Assembly (NCBI GenBank): GCA_017480395.1
Contig: JAFVAS010000296.1
Coordinates: 1 to 5,880 of the forward strand
DNA length: 5,880 bases
Source: Oscillospiraceae bacterium
GTDB lineage: Bacteria > Bacillota > Clostridia > Oscillospirales > Oscillospiraceae
Direction of reading: 5' to 3'
In this document: positions 1-5,549 of the stretch, in pieces
Position numbering within the stretch: position 1 is the stretch's first letter
Layout of the letters: every line of letters begins with the position of its first letter
The notes under the pieces: model-generated
The model's database searches: none
Told to the model about the DNA's origin: nothing
What the model saw: only the letters and a program-made list of their open reading frames with translations
Program-made: the position numbers and the translations under genes

Positions 1-685
1 GCCCATCAGCCGGCAGAACTTCGGCAAGGCCGTCACCGTGGAGCAGCTGCGGGAGATCTGTGATGAGCTGATCGACCAGGGCGCCCACAACATCAACCTG
101 GTCAACCCCACCCACTTCGCCCACGTCCTGCTCCGGGTGCTGGGGGAGGGGCCGGGGGCAAAACTCCCGGTGCCCGTGGTGTGGAACACCGGGGGATATG
201 AGCGCCTCGAAACCCTGCGGGCGTTGGAGGGGAAGGTGGATGTCTACCTCCCCGACCTCAAGTATCTGGATGCCGCCCCCGCCGGGCGCTACTCCGGCGC
301 GCCGGATTATCCCGAGGTGGCCCAGGCCGCCATCCTGGAGATGTTCCGCCAGACCGGGCCCTGTCAGTTCGACGGGGAGGGGATGCTCCGACGGGGAGTT
401 GTCATCCGGCACCTGATTCTTCCGGGCCAGGTGGAGGGGGCCAAGGCCGTCATGGACTGGGTGGCGGCCAACTTCGCCCCGGGGGAGGTGCTCTTCTCCC
501 TGATGAGCCAGTATATCCCCTTCGGCCACGCCGCCGATTTTACCGAGATCGACCGCCCCCTGCGCCGGGGGGAGGCCCGGAAGGCGGCGGAGTACATGGC
601 CCTGCTGGGGCTGGAGGGGTTTGTCCAGGAGCCCACCGCCGCCACGGAGCGGTATATTCCGAGCTTTGATTTGACAGGCATATAA
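1..685 (+). CDS. Radical SAM protein, PflA/PflX-like (COG1313 type), C-terminal part
   Basis: The reading frame is open from base 2, so the gene enters from the left. About 227 residues are visible, ending at TAA 683-685. The first visible residues, PISRQNFGK, match the stretch that in this family directly follows the CxxxCxxC 4Fe-4S motif (typically ending CQNY-x-IS), so the cluster cysteines should lie only a few codons outside the window. Other family-like blocks are NINLVNPTHF, VVWNTGGYE, the DVYLPDLKY barrel strand, FSLMSQYIPFG and the C-terminal SFDLTGI, so the C-terminus looks complete. Family members resemble pyruvate formate-lyase activating enzyme, using S-adenosylmethionine and an iron-sulfur cluster for radical chemistry, but the substrate of this branch is not established. 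An internal GTG at 38 is not a credible start because conserved sequence precedes it. The gene ends inside a strong hairpin terminator. Its own promoter is not visible. Family confidence is high; exact role is unknown. Confidence 0.88.
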   Translation, partial: PISRQNFGKAVTVEQLREICDELIDQGAHNINLVNPTHFAHVLLRVLGEGPGAKLPVPVVWNTGGYERLETLRALEGKVDVYLPDLKYLDAAPAGRYSGAPDYPEVAQAAILEMFRQTGPCQFDGEGMLRRGVVIRHLILPGQVEGAKAVMDWVAANFAPGEVLFSLMSQYIPFGHAADFTEIDRPLRRGEARKAAEYMALLGLEGFVQEPTAATERYIPSFDLTGI

Positions 686-717
686 CAAAGCCCGTGCGTT
701 TTCGCACGGGCTTTGTT
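684..717. terminator. Bidirectional intrinsic terminator between converging genes
   Basis: A perfect 15-bp inverted repeat has arms AACAAAGCCCGTGCG (684-698) and CGCACGGGCTTTGTT (703-717) around a TTTT loop. The outer stem is A/T-rich and the core is G/C-rich, so each strand gives a GC hairpin followed by a U-rich run (CTTTGTTT on the plus strand, CTTTGTTAT on the minus strand). It overlaps the stop codon of the radical SAM gene and lies 8 bases beyond the stop of the minus-strand carboxypeptidase gene. It therefore fits as a shared terminator for both converging transcripts. Confidence 0.92.
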
Positions 718-725
718 TCATCGAT

Positions 726-1580
726 TCAATTCTGCGCCAGGTACTCCTCCAGGCAGAGGCCGGACTCATAGATCAGCCTGGCCTGCTCGACGCCCACATA
801 GCGGTAGTGCCAGGGCTCGTAGTCGGTCTGGGTGATGGAGACCTTGTCCTCCGGGTAGCGGAGGATAAAGCCGTACTGCCAGGCGTTCTCGGCCAGCCAG
901 TCGTAGACCTCGTACCCGGCGGAGTGGACGCCGTCGGCGTTGATATCCACCGCCAGGCCGGTCTGATGCTCGCTGGTGCCCACGGGGTTGACCCAGAGCA
1001 GGGCCTCCGCCTCGGCGTCGGCGCGGGAGTAGCCCTGATCCAGATACTGCTGGATCCGCTCGTCCATCAGCTCCTGCTGGTGCTCGGCGGAGCGGAAGCC
1101 CGAGGCGACGACGGGGTAGACCCCCTGGGCCCGGGCGTCGTCAAACATCCGCTGGAGGTCGGGGTAGATCTCGGCGGCCACCTGACTGCCGTTGGAGAGG
1201 GTGATCAGCTCCACGGAATAGTCCGCCGGGAGGGGATTGTCCTTGTTGACCAGCAGGATGGAATCCGTGTCCTCCGGTGTGGCCGTCTCCTCCGGCGTCT
1301 CCGGGGTGTCCGGCGCTTCCGTATCCTCTGGAGCCGCCTCCGGCTCGTCGGCCTCCGGCGGGGCGTCCGGCGTCGAGACGGCGGGGGAGGGCTCCGCCTC
1401 CGACGTGACGGCGGAGGCACCGGGGGCAGTCGTCTTGCCCGGCTGGTTCAGCAGCCTGGAGCCATAGTAGCCCCCGAAGCCGACCAGGGCGATGAGCAGC
1501 AGGAGGATGACCAGGTTGCGGAGGGGATGCCCCTTCTTGCGGCGCTGGGCCTCCCGCTTGCCGCGCGGTTGTGTTGCCAT
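726..1580 (-). CDS. Membrane-anchored D-alanyl-D-alanine carboxypeptidase, VanY-like (peptidase M15)
   Basis: This 284-residue protein probably trims the terminal D-Ala from peptidoglycan stem peptides outside the cell. It starts with a basic cytoplasmic segment (residues 1-21) and one hydrophobic anchor (about 22-42). A low-complexity Pro/Glu/Ala/Thr linker follows (about 52-106, coded at 1263-1427), then the M15 domain. Visible motifs are SGFRS (160-164), SEHQTGLAVD (203-212, supplying zinc ligands H205 and D212) and EPWHYRYVG (255-263, catalytic E255 and zinc ligand H258). All expected catalytic residues are present. The ATG at 1580 is supported by AAAGGAG at 1589-1595, 8 nt upstream. It lies 36 nt downstream of the helicase stop with no promoter seen between, so it is probably co-transcribed with the helicase, and it ends at the shared hairpin terminator. 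VanY-like proteins of this kind are common in Firmicutes without vancomycin resistance. No van regulatory genes are in view, so resistance should not be inferred. Confidence 0.9.
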   Translation of the reverse strand: MATQPRGKREAQRRKKGHPLRNLVILLLLIALVGFGGYYGSRLLNQPGKTTAPGASAVTSEAEPSPAVSTPDAPPEADEPEAAPEDTEAPDTPETPEETATPEDTDSILLVNKDNPLPADYSVELITLSNGSQVAAEIYPDLQRMFDDARAQGVYPVVASGFRSAEHQQELMDERIQQYLDQGYSRADAEAEALLWVNPVGTSEHQTGLAVDINADGVHSAGYEVYDWLAENAWQYGFILRYPEDKVSITQTDYEPWHYRYVGVEQARLIYESGLCLEEYLAQN

Positions 1581-1616
1581 GATGGGTTCTCCTTTAAGTT
1601 GACATAATGAAATCGA

Positions 1617-2798
1617 TCAGTCCTGCTCCACCAGCATGAGGCAGCCGTCCTTGTCATAGCGCAGCAGGGACATCTCCATCTTCTGGTTGCGGGAAATCTC
1701 GTCCATCTTGATCTGGTCGGTGATCGAGGCCACAAAGGTGTAGGCCACGCCGTGCTTTTTGGCCCGGCCGGTGCGGCCGATGCGGTGGACATAATATTCC
1801 TGCTCGTCGGGCACGTCGTAGTTGAAGAAGGCGTCCACGTCGTCGATGTCCAGGCCCCGGGCGGCCACGTCGGTGGCCACCAGCACCCGCACCTCCCCGT
1901 TGCGGAAGGACTGGAGGGTCTGCTCCCGCACCTTCTGGGGGATATCCCCGTGGATGGGGGCGCAGGAGATGCCCTGCATCTTCAGCAGGGCGGCCAGCCG
2001 GTCGGTCATGTTCTTGGTGTTGCAGAAGGCGATGGCCCGCTCATAGCCGCCGTTGCGCACCAGGGCCACCATGGTGGGCAGCTTGCGCTCCCGGTCGTCC
2101 AGGTCGATGCGGTACTGCTGAATGTCGGGGCGGTTCTCCTCCACGGGGCGGACGGTGATCTCCACCGGGTCGCGCTGATAGACCCAGGAGATGTCCATCA
2201 CCTCCCGGGAGATGGTGGCGGAGAAGAGGCCCAGGTTCTTGCGCTGGGGCATCATGTCCAGGATCCTGACCACGTCCTCGATGAAGCCCATGTCCAGCAT
2301 CCGGTCGGCCTCGTCCAGGACGACGGTGAGCACCTTGTCCAGCCTGACGGTGTGGCGCTTGTGCATGTCCATCAGGCGGCCGGGGGTGGCAACCACGATC
2401 TGGGGCCGCTTTTTCAGCTGGTTGATCTGCTTGTTGATGGGCTGGCCGCCGTAGAGGCAGACGGAGCGGATCCCCTCCCGGTATTTGAAGAGCAGCCGCA
2501 GCTCGTCCTGGATCTGGAGGGCCAGCTCCCGGGTGGGGGCGAGGATGAGGGCCTGCACCTCGGCGGCCTCGGGATCGATGTGCTCCACGATGGGGATGCC
2601 GAAGGCGAAGGTCTTGCCGGTGCCGGTGGGGGCCTTGGCCACGATGTCCTTCCAGTCCATCATATAGGGAATGCTGCCCCCCTGCACCGGGGTGGCGTTG
2701 ACATAGCCCTTGTCCCCCAGGGCGCGCATGATCTCCGGGGAGAGGCCCAGGGAGTCGTATCGGATATTCTCGTCAACTTCGACGCCGTTGATTTCCAT
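1617..2798 (-). CDS. DEAD-box ATP-dependent RNA helicase
   Basis: This 393-residue cytoplasmic RNA helicase unwinds RNA duplexes using ATP, with likely roles in ribosome assembly, mRNA decay or cold adaptation. The whole motif series is in order: Q-motif TPVQ (36-39), motif I APTGTGKT (56-63), Ia PTREL (88-92), Ib TPGR (138-141), II DEAD (162-165), III SAT (193-195), V ATDVAARGLDID (308-319) and VI HRIGRTGR (338-345). The protein ends about 48 residues after motif VI, so it is close to the minimal two-domain core. It lacks the long basic or glycine-rich tail of CsdA/DeaD and the RNA-binding domain of DbpA, and the exact subfamily cannot be fixed. The ATG at 2798 has GAAAGGAA (2809-2816) 10 nt upstream. 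It is the first gene of a leftward unit with the carboxypeptidase, driven by the promoter at 2841-2869. Confidence 0.95.
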   Translation of the reverse strand: MEINGVEVDENIRYDSLGLSPEIMRALGDKGYVNATPVQGGSIPYMMDWKDIVAKAPTGTGKTFAFGIPIVEHIDPEAAEVQALILAPTRELALQIQDELRLLFKYREGIRSVCLYGGQPINKQINQLKKRPQIVVATPGRLMDMHKRHTVRLDKVLTVVLDEADRMLDMGFIEDVVRILDMMPQRKNLGLFSATISREVMDISWVYQRDPVEITVRPVEENRPDIQQYRIDLDDRERKLPTMVALVRNGGYERAIAFCNTKNMTDRLAALLKMQGISCAPIHGDIPQKVREQTLQSFRNGEVRVLVATDVAARGLDIDDVDAFFNYDVPDEQEYYVHRIGRTGRAKKHGVAYTFVASITDQIKMDEISRNQKMEMSLLRYDKDGCLMLVEQD

Positions 2799-2811
2799 AT
2801 CGAACGTATTC

Positions 2812-2827
2812 CTTTCTGTCTTTCTGT
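2812..2827. repeat. Perfect 8-bp tandem repeat in the helicase leader
   Basis: CTTTCTGT occurs twice in direct tandem at 2812-2819 and 2820-2827. In the helicase transcript it reads ACAGAAAG twice, and the copy nearer the gene supplies part of the Shine-Dalgarno sequence GAAAGGAA. It lies between the predicted transcription start and the ATG. It may be a chance purine-rich leader, or it may give a second weak ribosome docking site. Confidence 0.5.
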
Positions 2828-2840
2828 GTGTACAGAGAAG

Positions 2841-2869
2841 ATTTTAGCATATTTCCCCCCGCGTTGCAA
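2841..2869 (-). promoter_or_regulatory. Sigma-A-type promoter for the helicase-carboxypeptidase unit
   Basis: Read on the minus strand, a -35 box TTGCAA (2864-2869) is followed by exactly 17 nt and then the -10 box TAAAAT (2841-2846). The -10 box is preceded by TGC, forming an extended -10 (TGnTAAAAT). Transcription would begin near 2834, leaving a leader of about 35 nt before the helicase ATG at 2798. The spacing and extended -10 make this a good candidate although neither hexamer is perfect. Confidence 0.72.
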
Positions 2870-2897
2870 GCCGGGGAGACGCCGGGACGGCTTTTTT
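2868..2897 (+). terminator. Possible weak plus-strand terminator upstream of the ftsE promoter
   Basis: AAGCCG (2868-2873) pairs with CGGCTT (2888-2893) across a 14-nt loop, and a T-run at 2892-2897 follows. An alternative shorter stem, GCCG/CGGC, lies directly before the same T-run. No plus-strand gene lies upstream, so its only role could be to stop antisense transcription crossing the helicase gene before it reaches ftsE. The stem is short and the loop large, so this is a weak call. Confidence 0.25.
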
Positions 2898-2938
2898 GGC
2901 CGATGGCATGGAAAGTCCAGGAAAAGCCGCCGCTTTAT

Positions 2939-2967
2939 TTGACATAACAACAGGAATCGTGTATAAT
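2939..2967 (+). promoter_or_regulatory. Perfect-consensus sigma-A promoter for ftsE-ftsX
   Basis: The -35 box TTGACA (2939-2944) and the -10 box TATAAT (2962-2967) are both exact consensus and are separated by exactly 17 nt. Transcription should begin near 2973-2975, giving a leader of roughly 50 nt before the ftsE ATG at 3027. The local sequence is AT-rich against a GC-rich background. The promoter faces away from the helicase promoter, with about 70 bp between the two -35 boxes. Confidence 0.9.
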
Positions 2968-2990
2968 ATCCTCTGTATCTGGCCGATTTG

Positions 2991-3006
2991 TGCGCACGGC
3001 TGCGCA
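2991..3006 (+). promoter_or_regulatory. Paired TGCGCA palindromes forming a hairpin in the ftsE leader
   Basis: TGCGCA occurs at 2991-2996 and again at 3001-3006, separated by CGGC. In RNA the two copies can form a 6-bp stem with a 4-nt loop, ending 8 nt before the ftsE Shine-Dalgarno sequence AAGAGG (3015-3020). In DNA they are two palindromic sites exactly 10 bp apart, about one helical turn, and just downstream of the predicted transcription start. Either a leader hairpin or a repressor site is possible. No known regulator is recognised. Confidence 0.4.
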
Positions 3007-3026
3007 GCGGAAGCAAGAGGTATGCT

Positions 3027-3734
3027 ATGATTCGATTCGACAACGTGAAAAAGACCTATCCCAACGGGACCCATGCCCTGAACGGTCTGAGCTTTGAGCT
3101 GAAGGACGGGGAGTTCGCCTTCCTGGTCGGCCCCTCCGGCGCGGGCAAGAGCACGATCCTCAGCCTGCTCACCGCCGAGGAGCCCATCACCGACGGCAAC
3201 CTGATGGTCAACGGCTACAACCTGAACACCATCCGCCCCCGGCAGGTGCCCTACCTGCGCCGCAGCCTGGGCATCGTGTTCCAGGATTTCCGGCTGATCC
3301 CCAACAAGACGGTCTATGAGAATATGGCCTTCGCCATGCGGGTCATCGGCGCGTCCAACAAGGAGATGAAAAAGCGCATCCCCTATGTGCTGGATCTGGT
3401 GGGCCTGGCCGACAAGCAGGACCGCTATCCCGACGAGCTCTCCGGCGGTGAGCAGCAGCGGGTGGCCATCGCCCGGGCCCTGGTCAACAACCCCAGCACC
3501 ATCATCGCCGACGAGCCCACCGGCAACCTGGACCCGGACCGCTCCCTGGAGATCATGACCCTCCTGGAGATGATCAACGCCCTGGGCACCACCGTGCTGG
3601 TGGTCACCCACGAGAAGGCCCTGGTCAACCATTTCAGCAAACGAGTGATCCATATCGAGGACGGCAAAGTCGTCAGTGACGAGGAGGACGGTTACTACAT
3701 CTATGAGCAGACAGAAGAGAAGAAGGAGCCATAA
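3027..3734 (+). CDS. ftsE: Cell-division ABC-type ATP-binding protein FtsE
   Basis: FtsE is the cytoplasmic ATPase that pairs with the membrane protein FtsX; ATP turnover is passed through FtsX to control peptidoglycan hydrolases during division or elongation. The 235-residue protein has Walker A GPSGAGKST (35-43), Q-loop Q86, the FtsE-typical stretch QDFRLIPNKTVYEN (86-99), signature LSGGEQQ (138-144), Walker B with D162 and E163, and the switch histidine H195. A short acidic tail ends EEKKEP. The in-frame ATG at 3027 is chosen over an upstream start at 2988 because it has AAGAGG (3015-3020) 6 nt before it and gives the normal FtsE N-terminus MIRFDNVKKTYPNG. Position 2988 would leave only about 14 nt from the predicted transcription start. 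It is the first gene of the rightward operon, and its 3' end overlaps ftsX by 32 nt. Confidence 0.95.
   Translation: MIRFDNVKKTYPNGTHALNGLSFELKDGEFAFLVGPSGAGKSTILSLLTAEEPITDGNLMVNGYNLNTIRPRQVPYLRRSLGIVFQDFRLIPNKTVYENMAFAMRVIGASNKEMKKRIPYVLDLVGLADKQDRYPDELSGGEQQRVAIARALVNNPSTIIADEPTGNLDPDRSLEIMTLLEMINALGTTVLVVTHEKALVNHFSKRVIHIEDGKVVSDEEDGYYIYEQTEEKKEP
3681..3687 (+). promoter_or_regulatory. Shine-Dalgarno sequence for ftsX inside ftsE
   Basis: GAGGAGG lies within the end of ftsE, 15 nt before the preferred ftsX ATG at 3703. The spacing is longer than usual, but no better site precedes that ATG. An alternative GTG start at 3676 lies before this element and has only a weak GAGGACGG (3657-3664) upstream. 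Family N-termini begin shortly before the YYIHEGF block, which favours ATG 3703. Confidence 0.55.
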
Positions 3735-4611
3735 TTTCGGCTACTATATCCACGAGGGCTTTCGCGGCATCTTCAGCCACGGCTTCATGTCCGCCGCCGC
3801 CATCATCATCATCGCGGCCTGCCTGCTGATCACCGGCAGCTTCTCCCTCGTGGCATTGAACATCGAGCACAACCTCGACCAGCTCATGGCCGAGAACGAA
3901 TTTCTGGCCTATGTGGACGAAAATCTCGACGAGGCGGACGCCCGGGCCCTGGAGGGCAGCATCGCCGCCGTCGGCAACGTCGCGGAGGTCACCTTCATCA
4001 GCCGGGAGGAGGCCAAGGAGACCTACCTGAAGGACATCCAGGCGGACGACGCCCTCTACGCCAACCTGCCCGACAGCGTGCTGCGCCACCGGTTCTCCAT
4101 CCGGGTGGACGACATCAGCCTGCTCTCCGACACCATCTCCCAGGTGCGCCAGATCGGCGGCATCGCCGACATCTCCGCCGCCCTGGATGTGGCCAACGGC
4201 TTTGTCACCCTGCGCAACGTGGTTACCATCGTGGCCATCGGCATAGTGGTGGTGCTGCTGGTGATCTCGCTGTTCATCGTCTCCAACGCCATCAAGCTGG
4301 CCACCCTCTCCCGGGAGGGGGAGATCGCCATCATGAAGATGTGCGGCGCCACCAACGGCTTCATCCGCATGCCCTTCGTCTACGAGGGGGTCGTGCTGGG
4401 CCTGGCCAGTGCCCTGATCGCCTTCGCCTGCCAGTGGGGGCTCTACGCCCTGCTGATCCAGGCGGTGGAGACCTCCACCAAGATGCACCTGGTGGCCATC
4501 CTGCCCTTCGAGGGCCTGGCCCCCTGGGTGGCCTGTATCTTCGGCGGCGTGGGCCTGATCGTCGGCGTGGTGGGCAGTCTGGTCACCATCCGCAAGTATC
4601 TGAGAGTGTGA
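3703..4611 (+). CDS. ftsX: Cell-division membrane protein FtsX
   Basis: FtsX is the permease-like partner of FtsE; it does not transport but relays ATP hydrolysis to extracellular cell-wall hydrolases. The 302-residue protein has a basic cytoplasmic start (SRQKRRR), the conserved YYIHEGFRGIFSHGFMS block (14-30), and TM1 at about 30-52. An external domain spans about 55-168. Three further TM segments lie near 171-197, 228-253 and 270-295. The cytoplasmic loop after TM2 carries the family block REGEIAIMKMCGATNGFIR (204-222). Length and topology match Gram-positive FtsX. The start overlaps ftsE by 32 nt, suggesting translational coupling. In many bacteria a hydrolase or hydrolase activator follows or cooperates; here the next gene instead codes for a tiny membrane protein. 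The identification is firm; the downstream hydrolase partner is unknown. Confidence 0.94.
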   Translation: MSRQKRRRSHNFGYYIHEGFRGIFSHGFMSAAAIIIIAACLLITGSFSLVALNIEHNLDQLMAENEFLAYVDENLDEADARALEGSIAAVGNVAEVTFISREEAKETYLKDIQADDALYANLPDSVLRHRFSIRVDDISLLSDTISQVRQIGGIADISAALDVANGFVTLRNVVTIVAIGIVVVLLVISLFIVSNAIKLATLSREGEIAIMKMCGATNGFIRMPFVYEGVVLGLASALIAFACQWGLYALLIQAVETSTKMHLVAILPFEGLAPWVACIFGGVGLIVGVVGSLVTIRKYLRV

Positions 4612-4627
4612 CGGGAGGCGATTTCCG

Positions 4628-4768
4628 ATGAGCAGTCCAAAGGGAAAGAAGAAGAACAAGTACGGCTGGGATCGCCGCCGCATCATCACCGCCGTCATCG
4701 CCGGTGGGATGTGCCTGCTGCTGCTGATCCCTCTGATCACCCAGGTGTTCCTCTACGCCGGGATGTAA
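4628..4768 (+). CDS. 46-residue single-pass membrane protein after ftsX
   Basis: The ATG at 4628 has GGGAGG (4613-4618) 9 nt upstream and opens a 46-residue frame ending at TAA 4766-4768, only 16 nt after the ftsX stop. The protein has a strongly basic N-terminus (SSPKGKKKNKYGWDRRR) and one hydrophobic helix (about 19-42), then a very short tail. By the positive-inside rule the N-terminus should be cytoplasmic with almost nothing outside. The good ribosome binding site, tight spacing, GC-ending codons like the neighbours and clear membrane pattern argue for a real gene. I do not recognise a named family. Its place in the operon suggests it acts with FtsEX or the envelope, perhaps as a small modulator of FtsX, but this is inference. 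The alternative is a general small membrane protein that happens to share the transcript. Confidence 0.78.
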   Translation: MSSPKGKKKNKYGWDRRRIITAVIAGGMCLLLLIPLITQVFLYAGM

Positions 4769-4786
4769 TTGTAACACCGTCAATTC

Positions 4787-4815
4787 TGCGCGGGCCTCGA
4801 CGTGGGGCCCGCGCA
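4787..4815 (+). promoter_or_regulatory. GC-rich hairpin without U-tract before the flavin-reductase-like gene
   Basis: TGCGCGGGCC (4787-4796) pairs perfectly with GGCCCGCGCA (4806-4815), with a further C-G pair and a U-G wobble possible inside the loop. No T-run follows; the next bases are TCATAG and then the Shine-Dalgarno AAAGGAG (4822-4828). The hairpin would be very stable, but it lacks the U-tract of an intrinsic terminator. It could be a partial terminator, an RNA stability or processing element, or a structure that affects ribosome access to the next gene. No separate promoter for the next gene is obvious in 4769-4836. Confidence 0.55.
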
Positions 4816-4836
4816 TCATAGAAAGGAGTTTTTGCT

Positions 4837-5409
4837 ATGAAGAAGGATCTGGGTGTGGTGCAGGCGGTCTATCCGATGCCGGTGCTGATGGTGGCGGCCT
4901 ACGACGAGGACGGCGTGGTCAACGTGATGAACGCCGCCTGGGGCATGATCTGCAACGGGGACCGCATCGCCCTGTTCATTGACGAGGAGCACAAGACCAC
5001 GCAGAACCTGCTGAAGACCAGGGCCTTCACCGTCAGCCTGGCCGACCGGGCCCACATGGACGGGGCGGATTTCTTCGGCATCGCCACCGGCAACAAGATG
5101 CCGGACAAGTTCGCCCGCACCGGCTACACCGCCGTCAGGAGCGCGCATGTCAACGCCCCCATCATCGAGGAGTTCCCGGTGGTCATGGAGTGCGAGCTGG
5201 CCGACGTGGTGGAGAACGAGAGCTTCTACTGCATCGTGGGCAAAATCGTCAACACCGCCGCCGAGGAGCGGGTGCTGGACGAGAAGGGGAAGGTGGACCC
5301 CGCCAAGGTGGAGGCGCTGATCTTTGACCAGTTCCGCCACGACTACTATGTCACCGGCGAGAAGGTGGGCAGGGCCTGGAACGCCGGCGCGGGGCTGATG
5401 AAGCAGTAA
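4837..5409 (+). CDS. Flavin reductase-like FMN-binding protein
   Basis: This 190-residue protein resembles the flavin reductase / flavoredoxin family with an FMN-binding split-barrel fold, cytoplasmic and probably a redox protein using FMN with NAD(P)H or another electron donor. Family-like features are the N-terminal strand pair YPMPVLMVAAYDEDG (12-26), then NVMNAAWG (29-36), the HKTTQNL segment (52-58) that in this family lies near the flavin phosphate, FTVSLAD (64-70), and the central NAPIIEEFPVVMECEL strand (106-121). The length is normal and the C-terminus appears complete. The ATG at 4837 has an ideal AAAGGAG (4822-4828) 8 nt upstream. It may be read from the ftsE promoter through the hairpin at 4787-4815, or from an unseen promoter. 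No terminator follows it, and the sequence changes character straight after its stop. The natural substrate cannot be told from sequence. Confidence 0.88.
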   Translation: MKKDLGVVQAVYPMPVLMVAAYDEDGVVNVMNAAWGMICNGDRIALFIDEEHKTTQNLLKTRAFTVSLADRAHMDGADFFGIATGNKMPDKFARTGYTAVRSAHVNAPIIEEFPVVMECELADVVENESFYCIVGKIVNTAAEERVLDEKGKVDPAKVEALIFDQFRHDYYVTGEKVGRAWNAGAGLMKQ

Positions 5410-5411
5410 AC

Positions 5412-5549
5412 TATTTTCCCTTTACACCACTTGAACAGACAGCGCCCTGGGCGAAGGTGCCATCCCAGGAGCTGAGCGACGCGATCATCAAGGCACGCAA
5501 GGACAAGGCAGAGGATGAAGAAAATGATTCAAAAGCTTACTTCACTTGA
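5412..5549 (+). pseudogene. Start-less reading frame, possible truncated gene end at a junction
   Basis: Between the flavoprotein stop and the next gene there is no complete gene, but one frame stays open to TGA at 5547-5549. It reads plausible charged protein, with pieces such as TAPWAKVPSQEL and KARKDKAEDEE, and overlaps the next gene start by 26 nt, as real neighbouring genes often do. It has no start codon after 5409. Above that point the frame runs back out of phase through the flavoprotein gene. It may be the 3' end of a gene cut off by an insertion or rearrangement. I do not recognise its family, and chance is possible in so short a stretch. Confidence 0.35.

Noticed and set aside
726..1580. 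Vancomycin resistance gene
   Set aside because: The M15/VanY-like domain alone is common in susceptible Firmicutes, and no vanRS, vanHAX or ligase genes are visible.
807..1607. 266-codon plus-strand frame opposite the carboxypeptidase
   Set aside because: The opposite strand encodes a complete M15 enzyme with a good ribosome binding site; this frame gives only Gly/Val/Leu/Arg-rich sequence without motifs.
1581..1616. TTGACATAATG-like plus-strand promoter piece between helicase and carboxypeptidase genes
   Set aside because: The TTGACA-like string is on the plus strand with no correctly spaced -10 and no plus-strand gene following it; the 36-nt gap fits an intra-operon spacer.
1752..2942. 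Long plus-strand open frame of 396 codons opposite the helicase
   Set aside because: It is the GC-rich antisense shadow of a helicase with all motifs intact. Its translation is rich in Val, Gly, His and Asp with no recognisable domain.
2844..3653. 269-codon minus-strand frame opposite ftsE
   Set aside because: It lies against a clear FtsE with all ABC motifs and crosses both predicted promoters.
3673..4740. 355-codon minus-strand frame opposite ftsX
   Set aside because: It is a His/Gly/Asp-rich shadow of ftsX and the small membrane gene, with no family-like motif.
5446..5469. CCTGGG / CCCAGG inverted repeat as a terminator after the flavoprotein gene
   Set aside because: The stem is 6 bp with a 12-nt loop, no T-run follows, and it lies inside a possible coding remnant.
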